This document shows positions 51,496 to 59,927 of a stretch of 64,000 nucleotides of DNA, piece after piece. How positions within the stretch are numbered: position 1 is the first letter of the stretch; every line of letters begins with the position of its first letter. The stretch is from Selenomonadales bacterium (lineage in GTDB: Bacteria > Bacillota > Negativicutes > Sporomusales > UBA7701): assembly GCA_029976065.1 (NCBI GenBank), contig JARKNV010000047.1, positions 62,001 to 126,000 on the forward strand. Reading direction: 5' to 3'. A program made the position numbers and the translations under genes. The notes below the pieces were generated by a model, which ran no database searches, was not told where the DNA came from, and was given only the letters and a program-made list of their open reading frames with translations.

Positions 51496-51765
51496 TCACC
51501 GCTTCGATATCTCAGTAACCTTATATGGGCTCGGTACATCGTCCAGATAGTTTCTCATCATCTCTACCGATACGTTATTGTTGTGTGCAATGCGTGCGCT
51601 ACATTTGATGACTAGGCCATGAGGCGTGCTGTGCAAGCTATCAACCGTTACCCCCATATATCGAGTCACTTTGCCAATCAATATTTCTTTTAGCCAACCC
51701 TTGATGACTTGAGTTCCAGAATTGCCAGTATATACGATTGTTAGTAAAAATATTTGTTCCTGCAT
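51496..51765 (-). CDS. Hypothetical protein
   Basis: The 89-residue protein starts MQEQIFLLTIVYTGNSG and looks like a compact alpha/beta fold, with no signal peptide or known motif. A start 11 codons upstream is possible; neither has a strong ribosome site. It lies 34 bp upstream of the thioesterase and has the same direction, so they may be co-transcribed. Confidence 0.45.
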   Translation of the reverse strand: MQEQIFLLTIVYTGNSGTQVIKGWLKEILIGKVTRYMGVTVDSLHSTPHGLVIKCSARIAHNNNVSVEMMRNYLDDVPSPYKVTEISKR

Positions 51766-51815
51766 AAATTGCTCAACCCCCGAAGCTGATTTTAACACAT
51801 TTAAATACAGAAAAA

Positions 51816-51857
51816 TAGCCCCTTGGCCACACGCACGGCCAGGGGGCTTGCTTTTTT
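51816..51857. terminator. Bidirectional terminator-like hairpin
   Basis: AGCCCCTTGGCC and GGCCAGGGGGCT arms with A- and T-runs outside, just upstream of the second AbrB-like gene. Confidence 0.65.
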
Positions 51858-51902
51858 GACGTTATCCGTCAGCATGGGTATAATTAACAGTGAGGTGATA
51901 TT

Positions 51903-52151
51903 GTGATCGAAGCAGGTATCGTCAGAAAGCCTGATCCCCTTGGACGGATTACTATTCCAGTAGAAATCAGGAAACAGCTTAATCTAGAGGGTTCCTCGGT
52001 TGAGATTTTTTATGGTAAAGACCAAATCGTTTTTCGTAAATTTGAATACAACTGTATCTTCTGCGGCAGCACAACTGGGATAACGAAGTTCAAGGGTAAA
52101 GCTATCTGCTCGAAGTGCAGGATTGCCATGGAGAATAATGTGGTGGAATAA
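51903..52151 (+). CDS. AbrB/SpoVT-type regulator with zinc ribbon (second copy)
   Basis: The 82-residue protein is a paralogue of the one at 48298: GIVRKPDPLGRITIPVEIRK, then a CIFCG...CSKC ribbon. The identity between the two is moderate, so the duplication is old. The start is GTG after GAGGTGATATT. A strong terminator follows. Confidence 0.82.
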   Translation: MIEAGIVRKPDPLGRITIPVEIRKQLNLEGSSVEIFYGKDQIVFRKFEYNCIFCGSTTGITKFKGKAICSKCRIAMENNVVE

Positions 52152-52181
52152 AAAAGCCCCCGGGATAATCCGGGGGCTTTG
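52149..52181 (+). terminator. Terminator after the second AbrB-like gene
   Basis: AAGCCCCCGG and CCGGGGGCTTT arms start at the stop codon; it also faces the convergent gene at 52191. Confidence 0.8.
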
Positions 52182-52190
52182 CTCCGTTAG

Positions 52191-52595
52191 TTAGTATGAA
52201 GCTTTCATACGAACGGCACCTCGCCCGAGATCATAAAGCCCAGAATAGTATGGCTTCACTACATTAATAACATAGACGAGCTTCTTAGCCTTTCTGGCGG
52301 ATTGCTCAGACGATATTTTCTTCGCCATAGCTCCAACAAGAACGGGGAAAAACTTATAGGCAATAATAACTAGCCTGAAGCCAGTTTTAAACTTCTCAAA
52401 AAACGTTCCCTTGGTCTCAATAAAAGCTCGTTTAAAAGCCGCTACCGGAGTAACCGTAAGCATTAAAAGCGGCGCAATAACAGGGAAAAGGAGCCAACCA
52501 CCCTTTACACCAGCATTGACAAACTTAAGGAGTACTCCTACGGCCAGCGAAGAATAGACTACGATAACATAGAAAATTACGAAGTCCGTATTCAT
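52191..52595 (-). CDS. Membrane protein of unknown function
   Basis: The 134-residue protein has two or three hydrophobic segments (VIFYVIVVYSSLAVGVLL and WLLFPVIAPLLMLTV) and a basic C-terminal part. No family recognised. The ATG follows GGAGGG. It lies 29 bp downstream of another membrane protein gene; the pair may form one small membrane complex. Confidence 0.55.
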   Translation of the reverse strand: MNTDFVIFYVIVVYSSLAVGVLLKFVNAGVKGGWLLFPVIAPLLMLTVTPVAAFKRAFIETKGTFFEKFKTGFRLVIIAYKFFPVLVGAMAKKISSEQSARKAKKLVYVINVVKPYYSGLYDLGRGAVRMKASY

Positions 52596-52624
52596 GCTGT
52601 TCCCTCCTCCTTATTAGTATATCG

Positions 52625-53131
52625 TTAAGCACTTGCTTTTGTGTCACTGTCATAATTCTTCTCTAAGAATCCCTCGTAAACCACCCAGTCAACACCGGTC
52701 AGAAATGCCGCGATTCCCGCACTATACCATATGTACTCAATCGGAAATGATGCTCCTTTTGCTACAACATAGCTCGACGACACCATGACATATAGATTAG
52801 CCTGTACGGAAATTACTGTCAATATACCGACCAAGCCGAATATCCCTAGAGTGCAGAAACACCCCGTATATCCAATTCCGATTCGCCTGATAACCCGGCG
52901 AAGTGGCGTATCCGGAAGAAATTTAAAGTAGTCCAATAGCAACGATCCGGCAAACAGGAGCACAGAGACAAAAAAGCCAGTACCGGGAGAAGCCCCAAGA
53001 CCAAGTACCGCAAAGGCAATTGATGTGTAGACAAATCTCCATCCTAAATGTGCAACTCTAGTTGGAGTGTCTGCTGGGCAGTTCTCAATGTACGGACATT
53101 CAACATAGCCGTTTGTTTTCTTTTTGGCCAT
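52625..53131 (-). CDS. Multi-pass membrane protein of unknown function
   Basis: The 168-residue protein has a cytoplasmic start with CPYIENCP, then about four hydrophobic segments (VYTSIAFAVLGLGAS, GFFVSVLLFAGSLLLDYF, IFGLVGILTVISVQ, YIWYSAGIAAFLTGVD). No family recognised. It heads the two-gene unit with 52191-52595. Confidence 0.55.
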   Translation of the reverse strand: MAKKKTNGYVECPYIENCPADTPTRVAHLGWRFVYTSIAFAVLGLGASPGTGFFVSVLLFAGSLLLDYFKFLPDTPLRRVIRRIGIGYTGCFCTLGIFGLVGILTVISVQANLYVMVSSSYVVAKGASFPIEYIWYSAGIAAFLTGVDWVVYEGFLEKNYDSDTKASA

Positions 53132-53300
53132 ACTCTCACCGTTGCCGTAATATGTTATATACCCCCTTCGACAAAATACCAGATATTCCTCTATATGTAT
53201 TATCGCATTTTAGTTGTGATTGTTAAGTATTTTACCAGTATTATACCATATTGGAATTAAATAACAAATAATTACAGCTTATTTCTTGGAGAAAAATATC

Positions 53301-53330
53301 AAAGCCCCCAGCCAAAACGGCCAGGGGCTT
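53301..53330 (-). terminator. Terminator-like hairpin
   Basis: AAGCCCCCAGCC and GGCCAGGGGCTT arms lie just after the 34-codon fragment on the minus strand. Confidence 0.6.
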
Positions 53331-53335
53331 CGTCG

Positions 53336-53440
53336 TTAGTCCAAAGGTACCGATAACCGTATTCCTATCCTCATCTTACTCCCCGCCCGGGCGGCGTCGT
53401 AGCTCACCACCGGGCCGAGGTAGCCAACGCGACTCGGCAT
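53336..53440 (-). pseudogene. Possible 3' fragment of a lost gene
   Basis: A 34-codon frame reads MPSRVGYLGPVVSYDAARAG and ends SVPLD before a TAA and a terminator. Its last 55 bp resemble the DNA that follows the AbrB-like gene at 48243-48297, where the frame would end SVPLI. It is probably the tail of a gene lost by deletion. Confidence 0.35.
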
Positions 53441-53624
53441 CCTAGTGATAGAACATAACCTCCAGAAGCGGTATCAATGTCTTGTGTGCGCATCTGCAAC
53501 CGTTTTTTGCGTCACTGCGTGAATTCCCTTTCGTCATCGCTTTTTCGCATCCCTGGCGGCCTGCAGGGCGACCATCTTATAGATGCAAAATGTTTAAAAA
53601 GGGAATTTTTTTTGCAGAAATGGG

Positions 53625-53718
53625 CCTCCCCGGTCCTGGGAGAATTTCCTCCAGAGATTTATACCCCCCGCGCGCGCGCGAAAAATCTGTTTTGGGAGGG
53701 ACACCTCCCGGTCCTGGG
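53625..53718. repeat. Two copies of a CTCC-GGTCCTGGG motif
   Basis: Copies at 53625-53640 (CCTCCCCGGTCCTGGG) and 53704-53718 (CCTCCCGGTCCTGGG). Related copies lie at 59651-59664, just upstream of the terminase gene, and at 60223-60234. Confidence 0.5.
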
Positions 53719-53805
53719 ATCTTCGCGGAGAAATGGAATTTTTGACCGGGGGGAACTAGGCGTCACAAAAGAAAATGCCCAGGTGCAGCCCGAGCTACCT
53801 TCGTT

Positions 53806-54003
53806 CTATGTATCCGTTGGGCTAGCGGGCTTATCGCCCACATATTCATAAAACAGTTTGGGCGATATGTAGTAAGTCCAACGGTCGCTCATTTTTAAGG
53901 CAGTTCCAAAGGGTAAGTTGCCTCGTTGTAAACCTACCCGCACAAACTGAGGGCATTTACCCATGATCTCGGCGGCTTGCTTGATGGAGATGTTATTGGG
54001 CAT
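53806..54003 (-). CDS. Small phage HTH protein
   Basis: The 65-residue protein has an excisionase/AlpA-like HTH: NISIKQAAEIMGKCPQFVRV, followed by a wing-like SDRWTYYISPKLFYEYV. It overlaps the end of the antirepressor gene by 11 bp and is the last gene of the early module. Confidence 0.6.
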   Translation of the reverse strand: MPNNISIKQAAEIMGKCPQFVRVGLQRGNLPFGTALKMSDRWTYYISPKLFYEYVGDKPASPTDT

Positions 54004-54661
54004 TGTTAAACACCCCCCCACTTTCCCGCCTATATTGCCGGACCAACATGTCCACCGCTTTGGGGCGATACATTGTCACCGTTACTGGCTTGCGGTAATT
54101 CCCTCCGCCGACAATCTTGACAATTGACCGGCAGTAGCCGTCGCGAATTGCTTTCGCTGTCGGTGTCCCGTCCAGACAAAGCCAACCGTTCCCTCGGGCT
54201 AGTTCCCGAATATATGTTTCGTTCAGTCCCGGCAGGCTGGCCAGCTTCGCCGCTTCTCTGGCGTCCCATACCAGGCCCTCATCTTCGCCAACGATTTCCC
54301 AAGATTGAGCCTTGGGTGCAGTAATCATAAGCTGCGCTTCCGCCATTTCGCGCCGGGTCCGTTCTTCCTGCAGGGCGGTAAGCAACTTGATGCCGAATTC
54401 CGGCGATGAAATCATCTTATCGAGCGTGTCAGGCGTCATGTAGGCGCCGTGGCGGCGAATGGAAGGAAGAACCTCTTCCGCTATCCAGTCCTGGAATCGC
54501 TCGGCCTCATCCTTGTTGCTTCGCATGATAAGCCGGTACAGTCCCGCTTCATCGACATACCACATTTCCTGAATCCCAGAGGGGGTCGTAAAGTTTACTA
54601 CCCCCTTGTGCTTGTCCGCGATACTGGCAAGCGTCTTGGCCCCGCTCCATGTAATGTCCAA
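53993..54661 (-). CDS. Phage antirepressor with short BRO-N and C-terminal ANT-like domain
   Basis: The 222-residue protein shows the second half of a BRO-N domain (VDEAGLYRLIMRSNKDEAE, then EEVLPSIRRHGAYM) and a C-terminal ANT/KilAC-like DNA-binding part (WDAREAAKLASLPGLNETYI). The first ~35 residues of a normal BRO-N, including the PWFVAKDV segment, are missing. The only start is a TTG 13 bp after AAGGAGG. Antirepressors switch prophages to lytic growth; this short one may be defective or specialised. Confidence 0.75.
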   Translation of the reverse strand: MDITWSGAKTLASIADKHKGVVNFTTPSGIQEMWYVDEAGLYRLIMRSNKDEAERFQDWIAEEVLPSIRRHGAYMTPDTLDKMISSPEFGIKLLTALQEERTRREMAEAQLMITAPKAQSWEIVGEDEGLVWDAREAAKLASLPGLNETYIRELARGNGWLCLDGTPTAKAIRDGYCRSIVKIVGGGNYRKPVTVTMYRPKAVDMLVRQYRRESGGVFNNAQ

Positions 54662-54663
54662 GA

Positions 54664-54915
54664 TTAGGCTGTTACCTCCTTTGTGTCTAATAAGAATCCC
54701 CGGGCCAAATTCAAAATACGGTCATACCGTGTATTAATGTCTGTGCCGACCATCTGCTCGGTAATGCTATAAAACCTTTCCGAAGTATGCGCTGTTACGT
54801 TTTTGCAAACAAAAAGTAAAGAACAGGCAGGATTATCATCGTCGTGGCTAATTTGCATTCGCGTAAGTTCAAGCTGTTGGCCGCATTCGGGGCAGGTGCA
54901 TTTTGATTTACCCAT
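54664..54915 (-). CDS. Small zinc-finger protein with helical tail
   Basis: The 83-residue protein starts with KCTCPECG and has a second Cys in NPACSLLFVCKN, a probable zinc finger related to Ogr/Delta-type phage activators (CPxC...C...C). The later part is helical. Ogr-like proteins activate late phage genes. The ATG follows GCAAGGAT. It ends 2 bp before the antirepressor start. Confidence 0.5.
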   Translation of the reverse strand: MGKSKCTCPECGQQLELTRMQISHDDDNPACSLLFVCKNVTAHTSERFYSITEQMVGTDINTRYDRILNLARGFLLDTKEVTA

Positions 54916-54931
54916 CGTTTATCCTTGCCCC

Positions 54932-55201
54932 CTATGCTACATTAATACAGGCATTTCTCAGATTAGCACACAATTGCAGCATTTCGTTCTTTGATATAGC
55001 CTTTTCCTTACGGTTTTCGCTGTTAATTTTAAAAAGCTCATATGCCATCTGTTCGACGGTAAATTCTTCCCGGCGTGCAATGATCTCTAGCGCATCAATG
55101 ATCTTCCCTTTTGTCCGAAAACCAATTGCCCAAAGCTGATGGATAGTGATTTCAACCCAATCCAACTCTTCTACCGAAAAGCATGTTTCAACACTTTTCA
55201 T
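54932..55201 (-). CDS. Hypothetical phage protein
   Basis: The 89-residue, largely helical and charged protein starts MKSVETCFSVEELDWVEITI. No family recognised. A perfect AGGAGGAATT site precedes the ATG. It overlaps the previous gene in the module by 14 bp. Confidence 0.5.
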   Translation of the reverse strand: MKSVETCFSVEELDWVEITIHQLWAIGFRTKGKIIDALEIIARREEFTVEQMAYELFKINSENRKEKAISKNEMLQLCANLRNACINVA

Positions 55202-55439
55202 TGTAAATTCCTCCTAAAATCGATTTACGCCCTGCCGGTAAATTTAATGCGCTATGTTTGGCTTTATACCGCCGCCTGCCTTGGGATACCGTTGCCTGTT
55301 CGGCGAGATACTGCGCATATTCCTCCGGATACCTGCCGACCTCCCCGGCGCACTGTTTAGCGTTAAATACCACATCACCGGTGACGGTGTGAACCCGTAA
55401 ACCCCTTTTCGGCAGGTCGGCAAACACAACTTTATCCAT
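55188..55439 (-). CDS. Hypothetical phage protein
   Basis: The 83-residue protein starts MDKVVFADLPKRGLRVHTVT and has a basic, Arg/Lys-rich second half. No family recognised. It overlaps the preceding small gene by 8 bp (ATGGATAA), typical of coupled phage genes. Confidence 0.5.
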   Translation of the reverse strand: MDKVVFADLPKRGLRVHTVTGDVVFNAKQCAGEVGRYPEEYAQYLAEQATVSQGRRRYKAKHSALNLPAGRKSILGGIYNEKC

Positions 55440-55590
55440 TGGCTTCTACCTCTTGCTTTTTGAGATAATCCCATATTATCGCAGATGCGAGGTGGTCAAT
55501 AGAAACATTGTGTTTCCTGGCGATTGCCTTCAGTTTCTCCATCGTCCTGGCGCTAACCTGGCAATTTACCACGCTATCATTGTTTGTCAT
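55432..55590 (-). CDS. Small RHH-like protein
   Basis: The 52-residue protein (NCQVSARTMEKLKAIARKHN, then a helix to the end) resembles short ribbon-helix-helix DNA-binding proteins. GAGGAGG lies upstream of the ATG. It was identified by direct translation and fits tightly between its neighbours. Confidence 0.55.
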   Translation of the reverse strand: MTNNDSVVNCQVSARTMEKLKAIARKHNVSIDHLASAIIWDYLKKQEVEANG

Positions 55591-55725
55591 GTGCGAATCC
55601 TCCTCAATTGACTGATTCGCCCCGTCATTGATATAATGATTCCGACAGGGCTTTGATTGACCATCGGGGCTCTCGTTTCCGGGTCCGGCCGCTGTGACAG
55701 CAGCGCCGGGCCTTTGTTTTTCCCG

Positions 55726-55914
55726 TCATTCTCCCCCTCTCTTTAGGAAATTAAGATACTTGTCCAGGTCGTCTCGATCAATCCGCCACTCAGCGGCCCG
55801 CCCTGTACCCAGCTTAATTCCCTGTAATCGTTTTTCGTTCAACCACTTAACGATAGTCCGAGGCTTTACCTTGAGTTCCGCGGCGACTTCCGCCGGGGTT
55901 AAGAATTCTCCCAT
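55726..55914 (-). CDS. Excisionase-like helix-turn-helix protein
   Basis: The 62-residue protein starts MGEFLTPAEVAAELKVKPRT and ends with DDLDKYLNFLKRGGE, close in plan to the excisionase at 46045. AGGTGG precedes the ATG. A GGCCCGGCGCTG hairpin follows (near 55690-55715), like the one after the other copy. It is first in the early module. Confidence 0.7.
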   Translation of the reverse strand: MGEFLTPAEVAAELKVKPRTIVKWLNEKRLQGIKLGTGRAAEWRIDRDDLDKYLNFLKRGGE

Positions 55915-56016
55915 TAGACCACCTGCCTTTCCATATTCTATAAAAATTATATCTTTTAATGTTACTTAATGTCAATACATATCTTTTAATGTATTTTTAA
56001 GTTTACGCCGCGAGAT

Positions 56017-56043
56017 AAAAAAGCAGGGGCCGAAGCCCCTGCC
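56017..56043. terminator. Terminator at the end of the tape-measure unit
   Basis: AAAAAAGCAGGGGC and GCCCCTGC arms; on the minus strand the stem is followed by six T residues. Confidence 0.75.
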
Positions 56044-56168
56044 AAAGACAACACATGCGGACTACCTGCGACTCGTCATTCAGGACGAGCGTTCGACGCA
56101 CATGTCGAACGGTAAATTCCTTTTTAGGTTCTCGTACCACAGAACGAAAACCTTGCCGCAACTCCGCA

Positions 56169-56489
56169 TCAATGCGGAATGAGGTCAAGTATTTGGCGCC
56201 GAATAATCCGCAAATTATCAGTGTACGCGATTGTATTAACAGCCGCATCACTAAGAATTTGTATAAACTGAGGACCGAAGACGGTATGCTCTACCTTCGT
56301 ACCGTTGCTGTCATCCAGGCGAATTTTAATCGTAAAGCTGCTGTCATCCAACCGTTCAAATGTACTTAACGCCGCGTATACTGCGATATCACCCTGAATG
56401 GTACATATCTTAGTCCAATATGGCGCAAATACAACGCCATGCCTCGCAAGCCATCGTTCGATTGCGGCCCGGATCATTATAACCATCAC
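56169..56489 (-). CDS. Hypothetical phage protein downstream of the tape measure
   Basis: The 106-residue protein starts at GTG or the next ATG after GGGAGGG and overlaps the tape-measure stop by 4 bp. It contains IERWLARHGVVFAPYWTKIC and a beta-rich middle. By position it could be a small tail-associated protein, but no family is recognised. Confidence 0.5.
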   Translation of the reverse strand: MMVIMIRAAIERWLARHGVVFAPYWTKICTIQGDIAVYAALSTFERLDDSSFTIKIRLDDSNGTKVEHTVFGPQFIQILSDAAVNTIAYTDNLRIIRRQILDLIPH

Positions 56490-59239
56490 GCCAACCCTCC
56501 CATAATCGCGTTCCTTACCATGTCGCCCATGTCCTCCATTATTTTCTCGACATCGGCGTCGGTATGAACATCGCCGTAATTGTGTTGAGTAACAATAACT
56601 TCCTGAGACTTGCCAACAAGCCCAACTTTCTCAAACTCCCGGCGATTCAGCGACAGAACAGCCGAAGTATACCGATCTCCGCTTGGCAGCGCCGCCCCCG
56701 TAACGATCCCGCCCCGAGCAAAGGCAGGCAGGCGCATGCCGTTAACGGCATTCATGAAGCCTACGCCGTATTTATCGACGGCGGCAGCCCTCATGACAAA
56801 TTCGCCATTGGATAACCATGCCGGAATACTGTCGGAGGTAGCGGTACCAGGGCCGTAAATTGCGCCGCCTTCGGCGAATTTTATTCCGCCGACAAGGTCG
56901 CTAGGCGCCGCTACACCCGTACCCCCGCTGGTCGTCGCCAATGCCATGGTACCCAGCAACCCAGCGGCCAGGGTTGCCCCCCCGATTGCAGACGCGCCGC
57001 CGAACGTGGCCACATTGGCAAAATATGCAGCCGGTGCCCATGCGGCTTTGAGGATGGCGGCCTGACTGATAGCGAACGCCGTGGAGGCGGCGGCGAGTGA
57101 CTTGCCAAGAGCCGCCGCCACCATCTGTTCTGCCTTCATACGAACAAATGTTTCAATAATCGCTTTCCCGGCTTCCTGCATAGCCACCCCAAACGACTTT
57201 GCCCCCATGATTGCCGACGTTAACCCGCCGGAAATACCCTGGTAAGCGGTCAAATACATCTCGGCCATCATGCTCGCGTCCGTCCGGTGAGCAGCCATCT
57301 GCAATTCACGATACGCATCCATCACGGACTGTTGTCCTTCGAGCATAGCGAGGAACGAAGCGTTTTTCTCATTCAGCAGGGTTACATACCCGGTGAGGTC
57401 GTTTTGCCGCTGCAAGGCCGATAGCTGATCTTCCAGCGCCTGCCCGGTTGTGACGTACTCAATCACCTTCTGGATTTTCTGTTTCTCTACGTCAAGTTCA
57501 GCAGCAGCCCGGGCTTTTGTCAGATTCAGCTTGTTGCCCTCGGCCATTTCATAGTCGATTCCCGCCTTGTCGAGCGCGGTCTTGATCGCCTGGCGTTGCG
57601 CCTCAGTACCGCCTGCCCATTTCGTTTCGATGCCAGAGAAAAAGTCATCTACTCCCTGCAGGCTAGTAACAGCCTCCCGGGACATGTCGGCGAAGGCTTT
57701 GTCTGCACCGTCAAGATTGAATGTAGCGTTTTTAAACTGCATGTCTTGGAACGGGCGGACAATATCTCGAAGGATAGATTGAGAGTCCTCGGCTTCTTGA
57801 AGCATAATTTTTCGCCGCTTCTCGGCATACGTTTCGTTAAGCCTGGTAAGGTCGCGCTGATAATTTGTATTTGCCGAGGCAGACTCGTTCAGCTTTTTAA
57901 GCTCATCGGCTTTCCATGCGTCAAGTTGCTGGAGTTGCGTATTGGTCATCTGCAGCCATTCTTTGTAAATTTCCTTGCTGGTCTGCTTGGCTTCTTTGGC
58001 GAGTTCCTTGTACGCCGCCGCCGCGCCCTTCGTTCCGGTGCCCCCGGGCATAACGCTGGCCGATGCCGCCGTATTTTTCGGCAGCGAGGCGTTCATATGC
58101 GAATACTCGTCAAACAGCAGCGCCATTTCCCTGCGGGCGCTGTTCGCCGCTACTCCAACCTGGTCCAATCCAACCGGATTAAACCCATTCAGCCGCGCAA
58201 CAGCATCGTCCGCCTGGTCGCCCATCTTGGCGAGAGCGTTGCCTGTATCGACGGCTAGCCCCGCAATCGCGCCCAGCGCCAGCCCGAACCACCCCAAAGG
58301 CCCGAGCGCCAGCGCGGCCCGATAGCCTGTCATGGTCAAGGCGGGGACGGCGTATGCGGTCAGCGCGACGGATACGCCCATGATGGCGGGTTCCAGCGAG
58401 TCGGGAATAAGATTTTTCAACGCCACAGTGACGCCGTGCATTTTGGTGTCAACCGCAAACGCTTCAAGCATGTCGGCTGCGGCGGTCGCGCCGCTGGCGA
58501 GCGAGGGCAGCAGTTCAGTCATCACCGCATTGCCCGCGGCGGTGAATCCGAGCTTCGCCCGGTTAATCTCGAACGTCGCGCTTTCCCACGCCTGGGCCTG
58601 CTGGGTACCGACGACAAGCCCCATTTTTTCGGCGCGGGTCGTCAATTCCGCCATCTGTTGCTCGGACAGATTTAGCAAGTCGTTTAACTTGGCGCCGGAT
58701 CTCCCGAATATGGCAAGTTCCATGGCGGTCTTTTCAACGCCATCAGCCATCTCGCGGTGCCGGGCGGCGACGTTGGCATATATCTGCTCGGCGCTCAATA
58801 ATTTCTGGTTGTCGTCCATTATCGCGATGCCAAATTTGGTATAAGCGTCCGTCGATTTTGCGCCGTTCTCCTTGATGCTCTCGAATGCGGCTTCGGCCGA
58901 TTTCGACATTTTAACGAGAGCCGCCGCCATGTCGTCGCCAGACACGCCGACCAACTGGGCGGTGGCGAGTAGTTTACTGCCAGCCTCGCCGGACATTCCC
59001 GTCACGTCGCCCAGGGTGTTTACTGCTAGGTTCCAGGATACCGCCATTTTGCCGGCGGCAACCGCAGCGGCACCGGCGGCGGCGGCTAGAACCCCGAAAC
59101 TAGCGGCAAGTTTATCGGAGGCGTCGAGGGCTTCGGGGCCGAAACCCCGCTTTAATTGGCGTTGACTGGCGGCTATTTCTTTGCGGAGGCCGGCGGAGTC
59201 GCCTCCAATGCGCACGAGTAGCTCAGCGATCGTGGACAA
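56486..59239 (-). CDS. Phage tail tape measure protein
   Basis: The 917-residue protein begins with the typical TIAELLVRIGGDSAGLRKEI motif. It has long helical and coiled stretches, hydrophobic segments near residues 305-330 and 735-790, and a C-terminal GGxxYGPGT...PAWLSNGEFVM motif of TMP families. It sets the length of a phage tail; at roughly 0.15 nm per residue this would be about 140 nm. The TTG start follows AGGGGGTG. It stands 14 bp after a terminase small subunit gene, with no head or tail genes between them. Confidence 0.9.
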   Translation of the reverse strand: MSTIAELLVRIGGDSAGLRKEIAASQRQLKRGFGPEALDASDKLAASFGVLAAAAGAAAVAAGKMAVSWNLAVNTLGDVTGMSGEAGSKLLATAQLVGVSGDDMAAALVKMSKSAEAAFESIKENGAKSTDAYTKFGIAIMDDNQKLLSAEQIYANVAARHREMADGVEKTAMELAIFGRSGAKLNDLLNLSEQQMAELTTRAEKMGLVVGTQQAQAWESATFEINRAKLGFTAAGNAVMTELLPSLASGATAAADMLEAFAVDTKMHGVTVALKNLIPDSLEPAIMGVSVALTAYAVPALTMTGYRAALALGPLGWFGLALGAIAGLAVDTGNALAKMGDQADDAVARLNGFNPVGLDQVGVAANSARREMALLFDEYSHMNASLPKNTAASASVMPGGTGTKGAAAAYKELAKEAKQTSKEIYKEWLQMTNTQLQQLDAWKADELKKLNESASANTNYQRDLTRLNETYAEKRRKIMLQEAEDSQSILRDIVRPFQDMQFKNATFNLDGADKAFADMSREAVTSLQGVDDFFSGIETKWAGGTEAQRQAIKTALDKAGIDYEMAEGNKLNLTKARAAAELDVEKQKIQKVIEYVTTGQALEDQLSALQRQNDLTGYVTLLNEKNASFLAMLEGQQSVMDAYRELQMAAHRTDASMMAEMYLTAYQGISGGLTSAIMGAKSFGVAMQEAGKAIIETFVRMKAEQMVAAALGKSLAAASTAFAISQAAILKAAWAPAAYFANVATFGGASAIGGATLAAGLLGTMALATTSGGTGVAAPSDLVGGIKFAEGGAIYGPGTATSDSIPAWLSNGEFVMRAAAVDKYGVGFMNAVNGMRLPAFARGGIVTGAALPSGDRYTSAVLSLNRREFEKVGLVGKSQEVIVTQHNYGDVHTDADVEKIMEDMGDMVRNAIMGGLA

Positions 59240-59253
59240 TTAACACACCCCCT

Positions 59254-59601
59254 TTATCCATTTTTCCTTCTGAGAAACTTCATGAAATCATCATCCTCTT
59301 CCGGATTAGCCTCTCCCGACAGTCCGGCCAACTGCTTGATAACTGCCGCATATATTTTTACTGTGGTTGTGTAAATGTTAACGGCAGGGTTTGTCCGTAT
59401 GCCTTTTTGCCCCCCGCCGTTATCATAAGAAATCACCTCTCCGTTTTTGGCTATGTCCTCCTCTAAGTCCTCAAGGCTCGCTTTCATGAAACCGGCTCGC
59501 TCGATAAGTGGTTTTACTAGGTTAACTTGCTGACTCGGCAAGTCTTTAAAAATCTCGTTAAGACGCTTTATTTCGGCCTTTGCGCGTCGATCCTTGTCCA
59601 T
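59254..59601 (-). CDS. P27-like terminase small subunit
   Basis: The 115-residue protein starts KDRRAKAEIKRLNEIFKDLP and has the ISYDNGGGQKGIRTNPAV motif of P27-family small terminases. These recognise the packaging site and hand DNA to the large subunit. GGGGAGG precedes the ATG. No large terminase gene follows; the tape measure comes next. A cos-like motif is found just upstream. Confidence 0.75.
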   Translation of the reverse strand: MDKDRRAKAEIKRLNEIFKDLPSQQVNLVKPLIERAGFMKASLEDLEEDIAKNGEVISYDNGGGQKGIRTNPAVNIYTTTVKIYAAVIKQLAGLSGEANPEEDDDFMKFLRRKNG

Positions 59602-59639
59602 TTATACCACCCTCCCCTGTAAATTACCATTGTATAAAA

Positions 59640-59708
59640 TGAAGGTCCCCCCTCCGGTCCTGGGCAGCCGCTCCCCGCGTTTCGATATGGGGGGGGATAT
59701 CCTCCCGT
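59640..59708. repeat. G/C-run region with cos-like motif upstream of the terminase gene
   Basis: Within 70 bp are CCCCCCTCCGGTCCTGGG (59647-59664) and a GATATGGGGGGGGATATC palindrome-like run. Packaging sites of phages with P27-type terminases lie at this position. It shares its motif with 53625-53718. Confidence 0.45.
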
Positions 59709-59927
59709 CTAGTAGCAATAGCCCTTTCGCGGCTCATCCGGCCAATATAAAGAACACTTGACCACTCGCCGCATAATTTCGTCGCCGTGCTTTACTGTGA
59801 CGATTACGCGTCCTTCCGTGTCGTTCGGCCAACGGCAAAGGCACACCCACCCGACGCGCAGGCATGTCCAACATATACTTTCAGCGACTCGATCATCGCC
59901 CTCCAGCGGGCATTGTTCCAGCGCCAT
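59709..59927 (-). CDS. Small Cys-rich phage protein
   Basis: The 72-residue protein starts MALEQCPLEGDDRV and has ICWTCLRVGWVCLC, suggesting a zinc site. No family recognised. It overlaps the end of the upstream gene by 124 bp in another frame, so at least one of the two starts may be wrong. Confidence 0.4.
   Translation of the reverse strand: MALEQCPLEGDDRVAESICWTCLRVGWVCLCRWPNDTEGRVIVTVKHGDEIMRRVVKCSLYWPDEPRKGYCY

Larger units (their letters stand above)
53132..53805. other. Gene-poor stretch with hairpins, a gene fragment and cos-like motifs
   Basis: About 670 bp with no intact gene. From left to right: AT-rich DNA, a terminator (53301-53330), a possible 34-codon gene fragment (53336-53440), and two CTCC-GGTCCTGGG motifs at 53625-53640 and 53704-53718. 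The motifs flank a C-run with alternating CG (53664-53680). Confidence 0.5.

Noticed and set aside
53477-53851. Two overlapping plus-strand frames of 124 and 87 codons
   Set aside because: They run through the CG-alternating run and cos-like motifs, have no ribosome site, and lie in DNA that looks non-coding.
56003-56251. An 82-codon minus-strand frame and a 104-codon plus-strand frame at the same place
   Set aside because: Both overlap the terminator at 56017 or the gene at 56169 and have no ribosome site.
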